Source: WHTX01 sp038255145
GTDB taxonomy: Bacteria > Actinomycetota > Acidimicrobiia > Acidimicrobiales > CAIXPF01
Assembly: GCA_038255145.1 (NCBI GenBank)
Contig: JBBSLP010000034.1
Coordinates: forward strand, 1-59,627
Direction of reading: 5' to 3'
DNA: 59,627 nucleotides
Under the pieces are notes generated by a model, which had not been told where the DNA came from, searched no databases, and worked only from the letters and a program-made list of their open reading frames with translations. Both the position numbers and the translations under genes were made by a program. Shown here in pieces: positions 8,238 to 16,812 of the stretch (within the stretch, counting starts at the first letter, position 1; every line of letters begins with the position of its first letter).

Positions 8238-9647
8238 TCAGGCCAGGGCCGACGCCGCGAGGGGCGCCTCGGCCAGGTGGAAGTCGGTCAGCCGCTGGAA
8301 GGCGTCGCCGGCCTTGAACACGAGGCCGTCCTCGTAGGGGCGCCCGGCGATCTGCAGGCTGAGGGGCAGGCCCCCCTCGGTGAAGCCCATGGGGATGGCC
8401 ATGGTGGGGTTGCCCACGGCGTTCCAGTACGGGGTCTTGATGATGTCGATGAAGTGCTCGACGCCGATGCCCTCGAGCACCGGGGCCCCGGCCAGCGAGG
8501 TGGGGGTGACGATGAGGTCGACGGTGGTGAACAGCTCGACGAGCAGGTCACGGCCGACGCGGCGGACCTTCTGCATCTGGGCGTAGTCGGGGGCCGTGCA
8601 CAGGGCACCGGAGGCGACGAAGCTGCGCATGCCCAGCCCGTAGTCGGTCCAGCGGATCGCCATGTTGGCCTGGTGGAACGAGAAGGCCTCGACGCACATG
8701 GTGTAGAGGGTGGCGGTGGTCATCTCGTCGAAGTAGGGCAGGACGACCTCGACGACGGTGGCTCCGGCCTGGGCCAGGGTGGCCACGGCAGCCTCGTAGA
8801 CGCCCTCGAGGGCGGGGTCACAGGCCGGCGAGTCCAGGTGGCTCTCGCGCACGACACCGATGGTGAGCCCGGTGAGGTCGCCGGTGAGGCCCGAGGTGTA
8901 GTCCCCGGCGGCGACGCCGGGGAGCATGGAGGGGTCGGACGGGTCGTACCCGGCCATGACCTCGAGCATGGCGGCGGCGTCGGCGGCCGAACGGGTCATG
9001 GGCCCGATGTGGTCCAGGGTCACCCCCAGGGGCAGGCAGCCGGCCTTGGGCACCAGGCCGTAGGTCTGCTTCATGCCGGTGATGCCGCAGAAGGCCGCGG
9101 GCATGCGCACGCTGCCCCCGGTGTCGGTGCCCAGGGCCCCGAGGAACATGCCCGCGGCCACCCCGGCACCCGAGCCCGAGCTGGAACCGCCCGGCCAGGT
9201 GTCGGGGTTCCACGGGTTGCGGGGGATGGGGAAGGGCTTGGTGGCGTCGGGCAGCCCGATGGCGTACTCCATCGTGGTCAGCTTCCCGGTGATGATGGCG
9301 CCCGCGGCCCGCAGGCGGGCCACCACGGGGGCGTCCTGGCCCAGGAACCACTGGGGGTCGTTGACCACCGAGTTGCCCGTGGTCGGCCCTTCCTGGCAGG
9401 CGATGATGTCCTTGATGCCCAGGGGGATCCCGTGCAACGGGCCCTTGTCGACCCCAGCTGCGAGCTCGGCGTCGGCGGCGGCGGCGGCGGCCAGGGCCGT
9501 CTCGTCGTAACGGGTGATGTAGGTGCCCAGCTGGGGATCGAGGCGGTCGGCCACCTCGTACAGCTTCTGGGTCAGCTCGACGCTGGTGAGCTCGCCGGCC
9601 CGCAGGGCGGCAGCGGCATCGGTGATGGTCAGGGGAACCTCGGCCAT
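8238..9647 (-). CDS. Amidase signature enzyme (array copy A6)
   Basis: 469 residues. Lys79 (LGIKDII), cis-Ser155 (PGGSSSGSG) and nucleophile Ser179 (GTDTGGSVRMPAAFCG) are intact. Very similar throughout to copy A1, sharing GCLPLGVTLDHIGPMTRSAAD and SDPSMLPGV. The ATG at 9647 has an AGAGAGG site. There is no stop codon between the broken upstream copy and this gene: the frame of the truncated amidase runs straight into this ATG, so a 705-residue read-through product starting at 10355 is possible. I treat this copy as the functional unit because its own ribosome site and start match its paralogues. Confidence 0.9.
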   Translation of the reverse strand: MAEVPLTITDAAAALRAGELTSVELTQKLYEVADRLDPQLGTYITRYDETALAAAAAADAELAAGVDKGPLHGIPLGIKDIIACQEGPTTGNSVVNDPQWFLGQDAPVVARLRAAGAIITGKLTTMEYAIGLPDATKPFPIPRNPWNPDTWPGGSSSGSGAGVAAGMFLGALGTDTGGSVRMPAAFCGITGMKQTYGLVPKAGCLPLGVTLDHIGPMTRSAADAAAMLEVMAGYDPSDPSMLPGVAAGDYTSGLTGDLTGLTIGVVRESHLDSPACDPALEGVYEAAVATLAQAGATVVEVVLPYFDEMTTATLYTMCVEAFSFHQANMAIRWTDYGLGMRSFVASGALCTAPDYAQMQKVRRVGRDLLVELFTTVDLIVTPTSLAGAPVLEGIGVEHFIDIIKTPYWNAVGNPTMAIPMGFTEGGLPLSLQIAGRPYEDGLVFKAGDAFQRLTDFHLAEAPLAASALA

Positions 9648-9735
9648 GAGGGCCTCTCTTCTCGTCTGGTCGTGGGGCGGGCTGGCTGGTCGGCGGTCGC
9701 GGTCGGCGGTCGGCAGGGGACGGACGAAGGAGGCG

Positions 9736-10355
9736 TCAGGCGGACACCGCCGTGGCCAGGGCCGGGACCTCGAGGTGGTGGTCGCCGAGATGCCGCAGAA
9801 GGCGGCGGGCATGCGCACGCTGCCCCCGGTGACGGTGCCCAGGGCCCCGAGGAACATGCCCGCGGCCACCCCGGAGCCGGAGCCGGAGCTGGAGCCCCCG
9901 GGCCAGGTGTCGACGTCCCACGGGTTGCGGGGTACGGGGAAGGGCTTGGACGCGTCCGGGAGCCCGCAGGCGTACTCCATGGTCGTCAACTTCCCGGTGA
10001 TGACCGCGCCTGCGGCCCGCAACCGGCCCACCACGGGGGCGTCCTCACCGAGGAACCACTGGGGGTCGTTGACCACCGAGTTGCCCGTCGTGGGCCCCTC
10101 GGCGGTGGCGATGATGTCCTTGATGCCCAACGGGATCCCGTGCAGCGGACCCCGGTCCAGCCCCGACGCCAGCTCGGCGTCCGCTGTCGCCGCCGCGGCC
10201 AGGGCCGACTCGTCGTAACGGACGATGTAGGTGCCGAGGGTGGGGTCGAGCCGGTCGGCGACGGCGAAGCAGGCCGCGGTCAGCTCCACACTGGTCAGCT
10301 CACCGGCCCGCAGGGCGGCGGCGGCATCGGTGATGGTCAGGGGAACCTCGGCCAT
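9736..10355 (-). pseudogene. Amidase copy (A5) broken by an internal, frame-shifting deletion
   Basis: Starts normally at the ATG at 10355 (MAEVPLTITDAAAALRAG, GAGGGAAG site) and matches its paralogues for 190 residues, through Lys79, Ser155 and Ser179. Right after MPAAFCGIS it jumps to DNA encoding the amidase C-terminus DHHLEVPALATAVSA, which is in another frame and ends at a stop at 9736. About 265 codons are missing and the deletion is not a multiple of three. In the original frame translation continues for 46 unrelated residues and then reads in frame into the next amidase at 9647. The conserved GTDTGGS motif is also changed to GTVTGGS. The remnant lacks the second half of the fold, so it is unlikely to be active alone. 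Confidence 0.88.
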
Positions 10356-10425
10356 GTCGGCTTCCCTCGGTGCTTCGGCGTTGGGGACGGGTGGGGCCAG
10401 GGGCACCAGCAGGGTGCCGACGCGC

Positions 10426-11832
10426 TCAGGAGTGCACGGCGGCGGCCAGGGCCGGGACCTGCACGTGGCTGGTGACCTGCTGGAAGGCGTGCCCGGCCGA
10501 CAGCACCACGCCGTCCTCGAAGTGGCGCCCGGCGATCTGCAGGCCCAGGGGCAGGCCCTCGGCGTTGAAGCCCATGGGCACGGACATGGCCGGGCTGCCC
10601 GTCGCGTTCCAGTACGGGGTGTGGCACTGGGCGATGGCCGTCTCCCAGTCCAGCTCGGAGAGCACGGGGGCCCCGGTTCCCGCGGTGGGCGACACCACCA
10701 GGTCCACGCTCTCGAAGAGGGGGACGAGCATGGCGGCGGCGATGCGGCGCACCTTCTGCATCTGGGCGTAGTCGGCCGCGGTGAACAGGGCGCCGGCACC
10801 GAGGACACCGCGGGTGTGGCGCCCGTAGTCGGTCCAGCGGTCGGTCAGCCAGTCCTTGTGGAAGGTGAAGGCCTCGACCTGGAAGCCGGCCATCGTCGCT
10901 GTGAACAGCTCGTCGTAGAGGGGCAGCTCCACCTCGACCACGGTGGCGCCGGCCTCGGCCAGGGCGGCCACGGCGGCCTCGAACACCGCGGCCAGGGCCG
11001 GGTCCTCGCCCCGCTTGCCCAGGGTGTGGGCCCGCTCCACCCCGATGCGCACCCCCCGCAGGTCCCCGGCCAGCTGGCCCACGTAGCCGGTGCCGGCCGC
11101 GCCGGCGGCCATGGAGGGGTCGCCGGCCTCGAACCCGGCCATGACGTCGAGCATGGCCGCGCAGTCCGCTGCGGTGCGGGCCATGGGCCCGATGTGGTCG
11201 TAGGTGACGCCCAGGGGCAGGCAACCCGACTTGGGCACCAGCCCATAGGTGGCCTTCAGGCCCGAGATGCCGCAATACGCCGCGGGCAGGCGGATGCTGC
11301 CGCCGGTGTCGGTGCCCAGGGCGCCGAAGAACATGCCCGAAGCCACGCCGGACCCCGCACCCGAGCTGGAACCGCCGGGCCAGGTGTCGGCGTTCCACGG
11401 GTTGCGGGGGGTGGGGAAGGGCTTGGAGGCGTCGGGCATGCCGCAGGCGTACTCACTGGTGCCCAACTTGCCGGTGATGATGGCGCCCGCGGCCCGCAGC
11501 CGGGCCACCACGGGGGCGTCGAGGCCCAGCATCCACTGGGGGTCGTTGACGACGGAGTTGGCCTGGGTGGGGCCCTCCAGGCAGGCGATGATGTCCTTGA
11601 TGCCCAGGGGGATGCCGTGCAGCGGGCCCTTGTCGACGCCGGCGGCCCGCTCGGCGTCGGCCGCGGCGGCGGCGGCCAGGGCCGACTCCTGGTAGCGGGC
11701 GATGTAGGTGCCGAGGGCGGGGTCGAGCTCGTCGGCCACGGCGTAGCCCGCCTCGGTGAGCTCGACGCTGGTGACGTCACCGGCGCGCAGGGCGGCGGCG
11801 GCCTCGGTCAGGGTGGTGGGGATGTCGGGCAC
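10426..11832 (-). CDS. Amidase signature enzyme (array copy A4)
   Basis: 468 residues from a GTG at 11832 with an AGGAG site eight bases upstream (complement of 11841-11845). The same GTG-CCC-GAC start occurs in copy A1. Lys79, cis-Ser155 (PGGSSSGAG) and Ser179 (GTDTGGSIRLPAAYCG) are present. It differs from A1/A3/A6 in the substrate-side region (GKLGTSEYACGMPDASKPFP, ARYQESAL, FHKDWLTDRWTDYGRHTRGVLG), suggesting a different amide is accepted. The gene lies between the second small GatC/AtzG-like gene (174-base gap) and the broken copy A5 (70-base gap). Confidence 0.9.
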   Translation of the reverse strand: MPDIPTTLTEAAAALRAGDVTSVELTEAGYAVADELDPALGTYIARYQESALAAAAAADAERAAGVDKGPLHGIPLGIKDIIACLEGPTQANSVVNDPQWMLGLDAPVVARLRAAGAIITGKLGTSEYACGMPDASKPFPTPRNPWNADTWPGGSSSGAGSGVASGMFFGALGTDTGGSIRLPAAYCGISGLKATYGLVPKSGCLPLGVTYDHIGPMARTAADCAAMLDVMAGFEAGDPSMAAGAAGTGYVGQLAGDLRGVRIGVERAHTLGKRGEDPALAAVFEAAVAALAEAGATVVEVELPLYDELFTATMAGFQVEAFTFHKDWLTDRWTDYGRHTRGVLGAGALFTAADYAQMQKVRRIAAAMLVPLFESVDLVVSPTAGTGAPVLSELDWETAIAQCHTPYWNATGSPAMSVPMGFNAEGLPLGLQIAGRHFEDGVVLSAGHAFQQVTSHVQVPALAAAVHS

Positions 11833-12006
11833 GGGGCGCTCTCCTGGTTCGGGTGCGGCGCCCGTGCCGCCGGTTCGGGCCGCGGGCGGGGCGATCGGCG
11901 GTGGTACGGGGACGGCCGTCTGGCGGCGGGGATCAGAGCGGGGGAAGGAGGGGGCACGCACGACCACCGGCCCACCCCAGGGGCGGGCCGGCGGTGGCGG
12001 CGAGTG

Positions 12007-12186
12007 CTACTCGGTGGGACGGAAGACGAGGATCCCGTCGGTCAGCGGGGTGTCGGGCACGGCGTAGAGGGCGTCGAGCTGGGCCCGGGTGGCGGGGTAG
12101 CCGGCGATGAACTCGGCCATCTCGTCCTCGGGGGGGCTGACCCCGGCCAGGGCGAACAGGGTGCGGACGGTCGTCTCGGTGTCCAT
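12007..12186 (-). CDS. Second small GatC/AtzG-like protein
   Basis: 59 residues from the ATG at 12186, with GAGAGGT upstream. It reads TVRTLFALAGVSPPEDEMAEFIAGYP, then a helix RAQLDALYAVPDTPLTDGILVFRP. This matches the pattern of the 69-residue protein at 6295 and of AtzG-type proteins: a helix, an 'LAGV-x-P' turn, a second helix, then a short extended tail ending in FRP. It lies 79 bases after amidase A3 and 174 bases before A4, so its partner could be either. The two small proteins are only weakly alike, so they may serve different amidases. Length and pattern are the only evidence. Confidence 0.62.
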   Translation of the reverse strand: MDTETTVRTLFALAGVSPPEDEMAEFIAGYPATRAQLDALYAVPDTPLTDGILVFRPTE

Positions 12187-12265
12187 GGGGTTGACCTCTC
12201 GTTGGATCGGGTTGCGGGTGCGATGGGCGTCGGGAGCCGGCGGCGGGCGCCGGGCACGGCGGGGC

Positions 12266-13675
12266 TCAGGCCGGCTGGTGGGTGACCAGGGACGGGACCT
12301 GGAGGTGGAAGTCGGTGAGGCGCTGGAAGGCGTCGCCGGCCCGCATGACGAGGCCGTCCTCGAGGACGCGGCCACCGATCTGCAGGGACAGGGGCAGCCC
12401 GCCGGCGGTGAAGCCCATGGGCACGGCCAGGGCCGGGGAGCCCACCGAGTCCCAGTAGGGGGTGAAGATGGCCCCCATCAGGGCCGACCAGTCGAGGACG
12501 TCGTGGCGGGTGGCGCCCACGGAGGTGGTGGGTGACACGATCAGGTCGACCTCGGTGAACACCTGGTCGAGGGCGGCCTTGCCGATGCGGCGCACCTTGA
12601 GGATCTGGGCGTAGTCGGCCGCGTTGAGCAGGGCCCCGGCGCCGATGACGGCCCGGGTGTAGCGGCCGTAGTCGGTCCAGCGCTCGGCCAGCCACTCCTT
12701 GTGGAAGACGAAGGCCTCGACGGGCCAGCACAGCATGGTGGCCGCGGCCACCTCCTGGTAGTAGGGGATCTCGACCTCGACGACGGTGGCGCCGGCCTCG
12801 GTCAGCACGGCCACGGCGGCCTCGAAGACCTCTTCCAGGGCCGGGTCGCGGTTCTCGCCGTACAGGTGGTTGGCCCGCTCGACGCCGACGGTCACGCCCT
12901 TCAGGTCACCGACGAGCTGGGACGAGTAGTCGCCGGCGGTGACGCCGGGGATCATGGAGGGGTCGGACGGGTCGAACCCGGCCATGACCTCGAGCATGGC
13001 CGCGCAGTCGGCCACCGAGCGGGCCATGGGACCGATGTGGTCCAGGGTGACGCCCAGGGGCAGGCAGCCCGACTTGGGCACCAGGCCGTAGGTCTGCATC
13101 ATCCCCGAGATGCCGCAGAAGGCGGCGGGGAAGCGCACGCTGCCCCCGGTGTCGGTGCCCAGGGCGCCGAGGAACATGCCCGAGGCGACCCCCGCACCCG
13201 AGCCCGACGATGAGCCACCGGTCCAGCACTCGGTGTCCCACGGGTTGCGGGGCACCGGGTAGGGCTTGGACGCGTCGGGCAGCCCGCAGGCGTACTCCAT
13301 GGTGGTGAGCTTCCCGGTCATGATGGCCCCGGCCGCCCGCAGGCGGGCCACCACGGGAGCGTCTTTGCCGGCGAACCAGTCGGGGTCGAAGACGACCGAG
13401 TTCCCGGTGGTCTGGCCTTCCTCGCAGGCGATGATGTCCTTGATGCCCAGGGGGATGCCGTGCAGCGGCCCCTTGTCGATGCCGGCGGCGCGCTCGGCGT
13501 CGGCCGCGGCCGCCGCGGCCAGGGCCGTCTCGTCGTAGCGGGTGATGTAGGTGCCGAGGGTGGGGTCGAGCCGGTCCGCCGCGGCGTAGCCGGCCTCGAC
13601 GAGCTCGACGCTGGTGAGGTCACCGGCACGCAGGGCGGCGGCGGCGTCGGTGATGGTCAGGGGCACGTCGGCCAT
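12266..13675 (-). CDS. Amidase signature enzyme (array copy A3)
   Basis: 469 residues, ATG at 13675 with GGAGG upstream. Lys79 (LGIKDII), cis-Ser155 (TGGSSSGSG) and Ser179 (GTDTGGSVRFPAAFCG) are all present. It is close to A1 and A6 in the core but has PWDTECWTGGSSS before the cis-Ser and FCGISGMMQTYG after the nucleophile. In the C-terminal half it shares FHKEWLAERWTDYGRYTRAVIGAGALLNAADYAQ with A4, so the halves of the array proteins have different closest relatives, a sign of recombination between copies. Cytosolic (no signal peptide), consistent with acting on imported substrate. Confidence 0.9.
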   Translation of the reverse strand: MADVPLTITDAAAALRAGDLTSVELVEAGYAAADRLDPTLGTYITRYDETALAAAAAADAERAAGIDKGPLHGIPLGIKDIIACEEGQTTGNSVVFDPDWFAGKDAPVVARLRAAGAIMTGKLTTMEYACGLPDASKPYPVPRNPWDTECWTGGSSSGSGAGVASGMFLGALGTDTGGSVRFPAAFCGISGMMQTYGLVPKSGCLPLGVTLDHIGPMARSVADCAAMLEVMAGFDPSDPSMIPGVTAGDYSSQLVGDLKGVTVGVERANHLYGENRDPALEEVFEAAVAVLTEAGATVVEVEIPYYQEVAAATMLCWPVEAFVFHKEWLAERWTDYGRYTRAVIGAGALLNAADYAQILKVRRIGKAALDQVFTEVDLIVSPTTSVGATRHDVLDWSALMGAIFTPYWDSVGSPALAVPMGFTAGGLPLSLQIGGRVLEDGLVMRAGDAFQRLTDFHLQVPSLVTHQPA

Positions 13676-13772
13676 GAGGGCCTCCAGGTTGGGATGGATC
13701 GGGCGCGACGGGGTTCCGCCGCAGAGAGGGGAACGGGACCGGGACGAGGCGGAGAGGACACGGGGGAGGGGG

Positions 13773-15116
13773 TCAGACGCTGACCGCGCTGAGGAGGGGC
13801 GGCAGCCGGAGGTGGGCGTCGGTGCGGCGCTGGTAGGCATCCCCGGCCCGCAGGACGAGGCCGTCCTCGTAGGGGCGCCCGGCGATGTGCAGGCCCAGGG
13901 GCAGGCCGGCCACGGTCGAGCCCATGGGCACGGACAGGGCCGGGTAGCCGACGCCGTTCCAGTAGCCGCAGTGGAGGATGGAGGCGAAGCTGTCCCAGGT
14001 GAGGCCCTCGAGGGCGGGGGCCCCGGCGGTGGCCGTGGGGGTGACGACGAGGTCGACGCCGCGGTACAGCTGGGCCAGCTGGTCGCGGGCGACGCGGCGC
14101 ACCTTGAGGGACTGGGCGTAGTCGGCCCCGGTGAGCAGGGCGCCCTGGCCGACGGTGTTGCGCAGGCCCTGCCCGTAGTCGGCCCAGCGCTCGGCCATCC
14201 CCACCCGGTGCACGCCGAAGGCCTCGGTCAGGGCACCGGTCATGCACGCCCACCCCATCACCTCGTAGAGGGGGAGCTCGACGTCGACCACGGTGGCCCC
14301 CGCCGCGGCCAGGGTGGCCACCGCAGCCTCGAACACCGCGGCCAGGACGGGGTCCTCACCGGGGCGACCCAGGTGGTTGACCCGGTCCACGCCGATGGTC
14401 AGGCCTTCGAGGTCCCCGGTCAGCTGGGCCGGGTAGTCGGCACCGACGACACCGGCGGGCACGGTGCTGTCCCCGGGCTCGTGGCCGGCCATGACCGCCA
14501 ACATGGCCGCGCAGTCCGCTGCGGATCGGGCCATGGGTCCGATGTGGTCGAACGTCTCCCCCAGGGGCAGGCAGCCCGACTTGGGCACCAGCCCGTAGGT
14601 CTGCTTCATGCCCGAGATGCCGCAGAACGCCGCGGGCATGCGCACGCTGCCCCCGGTGTCGGTGCCCAGGGCCCCCAGGAACATGCCCGCGGCCACCCCG
14701 GAACCGGAACCCGAGCTCGAACCGCCGGGCCAGGTGTCGAGATCCCACGGGTTGTGGGGCACGGGGAAGGGCTTGGACGCATCGGGCAGCCCGACGGCGT
14801 ACTCCATGGTCGTCAACTTGCCGGTCATGACGGCGCCTGCGGCCCGCAACCGGGCCACCACGGGGGCATCGCGCCCGGCGAACCACGACGGGTCGTCGAC
14901 CACGGAGTTGGCCGTGGTCGGGCCTTCCAGGCAGGCGATGATGTCCTTGATCCCCAACGGGATCCCGTGCAGCGGACCCCGGTCCACCCCCGACGCCAGC
15001 TCGGCATCGGCCACGGCGAAGCCCGCCGCGGTCAGCTCCACGCTGGTCAGCTCACCGGCCCGCAGGGCGGCGGCGGCATCGGTGATGGTCAGGGGGCTGG
15101 CGGCGGGTTCGGCCAC
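13773..15116 (-). CDS. Amidase signature enzyme with a short N-terminal deletion (array copy A2)
   Basis: 447 residues from a GTG at 15116; no ATG is available and the ribosome site is weak. Lys57 (LGIKDII), cis-Ser133 (PGGSSSGSG) and Ser157 (GTDTGGSVRMPAAFCG) are kept. Compared with its paralogues it lacks 25 residues: FAVAD is joined directly to AELASG, removing the segment that reads RLDPTLGTYIVRYDE-SALAAAATAD in the closest copy (A5). The loss is in frame and sits before the catalytic Lys, in a helical part of the fold. It may be tolerated or may damage folding. N-terminal detail (LTAAGFAVAD, SGVDRGPLHG) makes A5 its nearest relative. Confidence 0.85.
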   Translation of the reverse strand: MAEPAASPLTITDAAAALRAGELTSVELTAAGFAVADAELASGVDRGPLHGIPLGIKDIIACLEGPTTANSVVDDPSWFAGRDAPVVARLRAAGAVMTGKLTTMEYAVGLPDASKPFPVPHNPWDLDTWPGGSSSGSGSGVAAGMFLGALGTDTGGSVRMPAAFCGISGMKQTYGLVPKSGCLPLGETFDHIGPMARSAADCAAMLAVMAGHEPGDSTVPAGVVGADYPAQLTGDLEGLTIGVDRVNHLGRPGEDPVLAAVFEAAVATLAAAGATVVDVELPLYEVMGWACMTGALTEAFGVHRVGMAERWADYGQGLRNTVGQGALLTGADYAQSLKVRRVARDQLAQLYRGVDLVVTPTATAGAPALEGLTWDSFASILHCGYWNGVGYPALSVPMGSTVAGLPLGLHIAGRPYEDGLVLRAGDAYQRRTDAHLRLPPLLSAVSV

Positions 15117-15211
15117 GTCAGGCCACCGGGCGCGTTGATGGAAGGGGATGTCGCAAAGCAGGTCTCCGGGGAGGGCGGTACGGGAGGGGTGACGGGCGGT
15201 GGTGGGGGCGT

Positions 15212-16621
15212 TCAGGCGGTCGCCGGGACCAGCACCGGGGGCAGGGCCAGGTGGAAGTCGGTGAGGCGCTGGAAGGCGTCCCCGGCCCGCATGACCAGGC
15301 CGTCGGTGTAGGGCAGACCCGAGAGCTGCAGGCCCAGGGGCATGCCGTCCCCGGTGAAGCCCATGGGCACGGACAGCGAGGGGAAGCCGACGGCGTTCCA
15401 GTAGGCCATGAACAGGGTGCCCCACAGGTCGCCGAAGTCGAGGCCGTCGTGGAGGGGGGCACCGGTCGAGGCCGTGGGGGTGGCGATGAGGTCGACGTGC
15501 TCGTAGACGGCGGTGACCTGGTCCCGCACGATGCGGCGGACCTTGAGGGCCTGGGCGTAGTCCGCCGCCGTGTAGAGGGCACCGGAGCCGACGTTGAAGC
15601 GGGTGGGGCGGCCGTAGTCGCTCCACCGCTCGATCATCCACGGACGGTGGAAGCCGAAGGCCTCGGTCATGGCCGCCATGAGGCAGGCGAAGGTGGTCTC
15701 GTGGTAGTAGGGCAGCTCGACCTCGACGACGGTGGCTCCGGCCTGGACCAGGGTGGCCACCGCGGCCTCGAAGATCCCGGGCATGGCCGGATCCTCACCC
15801 GGGGTGCCGATGTGGTCCTTGCGGGCCACGCCCACGGTGAGCCCGGTGAGATCGCCAGTGAGCTGGGAGGTGTAGTCCCCCGCCGTCACCCCCGGGAGCA
15901 TGGAGGGGTCGGAGGCGTCGAACCCGGCCATGATCTCCAACATGGCGGCGCAGTCCGCCGCCGAACGGGTCATGGGCCCGATGTGGTCGAGGGTGACGCC
16001 GAGGGGCAGGCAGCCGGCCTTGGGCACCAGCCCGTAGGTCTGCTTCATGCCCGAGATGCCGCAGTAGGCCGCGGGCATGCGCACGCTGCCGCCGGTGTCG
16101 GTGCCCAGCGCCCCCAGGAACATCCCCGAGGACACGCCCGAGCCCGAGCCCGAGCTCGACCCGCCGGGCCAGGTGTCGGTGTTCCACGGGTTGCGGGGCA
16201 CGGGGTAGGGCTTGGTGGCGTCGGGCAGCCCGCAGGCGTACTCCATGGTGGTCAGCTTGCCGGTGACGATGGCCCCCGCCGCCCGCAGCCGGGCCACCAC
16301 GGGGGCATCCTCCCCGGCGTACCACTCGGGGTCGAAGACCACGGACTGGCCCGTGGTCTGGCCCTCCTGGCAGGCGATGATGTCCTTGATGCCCAGGGGG
16401 ATGCCGTGGAGCGGGCCCTTGTCGACCCCGGCGGCGAGCTCGGCATCGGCCGCAGCCGCCGCGGCCAGGGCCGTCTCGTCGTAGCGGGTGATGTAGGTGC
16501 CCAGCTGGGCATCGAGGCGGTCGGCCACGGCGTAGCACGCCTCGGTCAACGCCACGCTGGTGAGCTCGCCGGAGCGCAGGGCGGCGGCGGCATCGGTGAT
16601 GGTCAGGGGAACGTCGGGCAC
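15212..16621 (-). CDS. Amidase signature enzyme (array copy A1, first after the transporter)
   Basis: 469 residues from a GTG at 16621 with a GAGGAG site. Triad: Lys79 (LGIKDII), cis-Ser155 (PGGSSSGSG), nucleophile Ser179 (GTDTGGSVRMPAAYCG). The remaining fold is complete, ending TDFHLALPPVLVPATA, the same kind of C-terminus found in the other copies. It follows the binding-protein gene by 191 bases, a gap that carries a strong hairpin, so its transcript level may differ from that of the transporter. The nearest sequence relative is A6. Substrate unknown; clustering with a peptide-type importer suggests hydrolysis of an imported amide. Confidence 0.9.
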   Translation of the reverse strand: MPDVPLTITDAAAALRSGELTSVALTEACYAVADRLDAQLGTYITRYDETALAAAAAADAELAAGVDKGPLHGIPLGIKDIIACQEGQTTGQSVVFDPEWYAGEDAPVVARLRAAGAIVTGKLTTMEYACGLPDATKPYPVPRNPWNTDTWPGGSSSGSGSGVSSGMFLGALGTDTGGSVRMPAAYCGISGMKQTYGLVPKAGCLPLGVTLDHIGPMTRSAADCAAMLEIMAGFDASDPSMLPGVTAGDYTSQLTGDLTGLTVGVARKDHIGTPGEDPAMPGIFEAAVATLVQAGATVVEVELPYYHETTFACLMAAMTEAFGFHRPWMIERWSDYGRPTRFNVGSGALYTAADYAQALKVRRIVRDQVTAVYEHVDLIATPTASTGAPLHDGLDFGDLWGTLFMAYWNAVGFPSLSVPMGFTGDGMPLGLQLSGLPYTDGLVMRAGDAFQRLTDFHLALPPVLVPATA

Positions 16622-16726
16622 GGGATTGCTCCTCGGTGAGCAGGGCGGCGGGCGGGTTCGGGGTGAGGTGGCGGTCGGCAGTGCGCCACGGCAGCGGCGG
16701 GGGTGGTGGGGACCCGCCGCTCCCGT

Positions 16727-16767
16727 GGCGGTCGGACCGATCGGGGGAACCGATCGATCCGACCGCC
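16727..16767 (-). promoter_or_regulatory. Intra-operon hairpin between binding-protein gene and first amidase
   Basis: GGCGGTCGGA at 16727-16736 pairs with TCCGACCGCC at 16758-16767; inside, CGATCG at 16738-16743 pairs with CGATCG at 16751-16756 after one mismatch, leaving a 7-base loop. It lies 46 bases after the stop of the binding-protein gene. Such hairpins often stabilise the 3' end of the abundant binding-protein mRNA or terminate part of transcription. Confidence 0.7.
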
Positions 16768-16812
16768 GGGTTCTGTTCAGCCGAGGATCAGCTCAGCTGG
16801 GGATGGCGGGGA

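Noticed and set aside
9736..10355. Programmed frameshift joining the two parts of amidase A5
   Set aside because: A shift at the junction would still leave about 265 codons missing; the pattern is a deletion.
8163..10475. 770-codon plus-strand frame opposite amidase copies A6 and A5
   Set aside because: Antisense shadow. Its apparent internal repeats only mirror the similarity of the amidase paralogues on the other strand.
4865..16621. GatCAB glutamyl-tRNA amidotransferase operon
   Set aside because: The amidases and small proteins resemble GatA and GatC, but no gatB is present and eight copies beside an importer fit catabolism better than tRNA charging.
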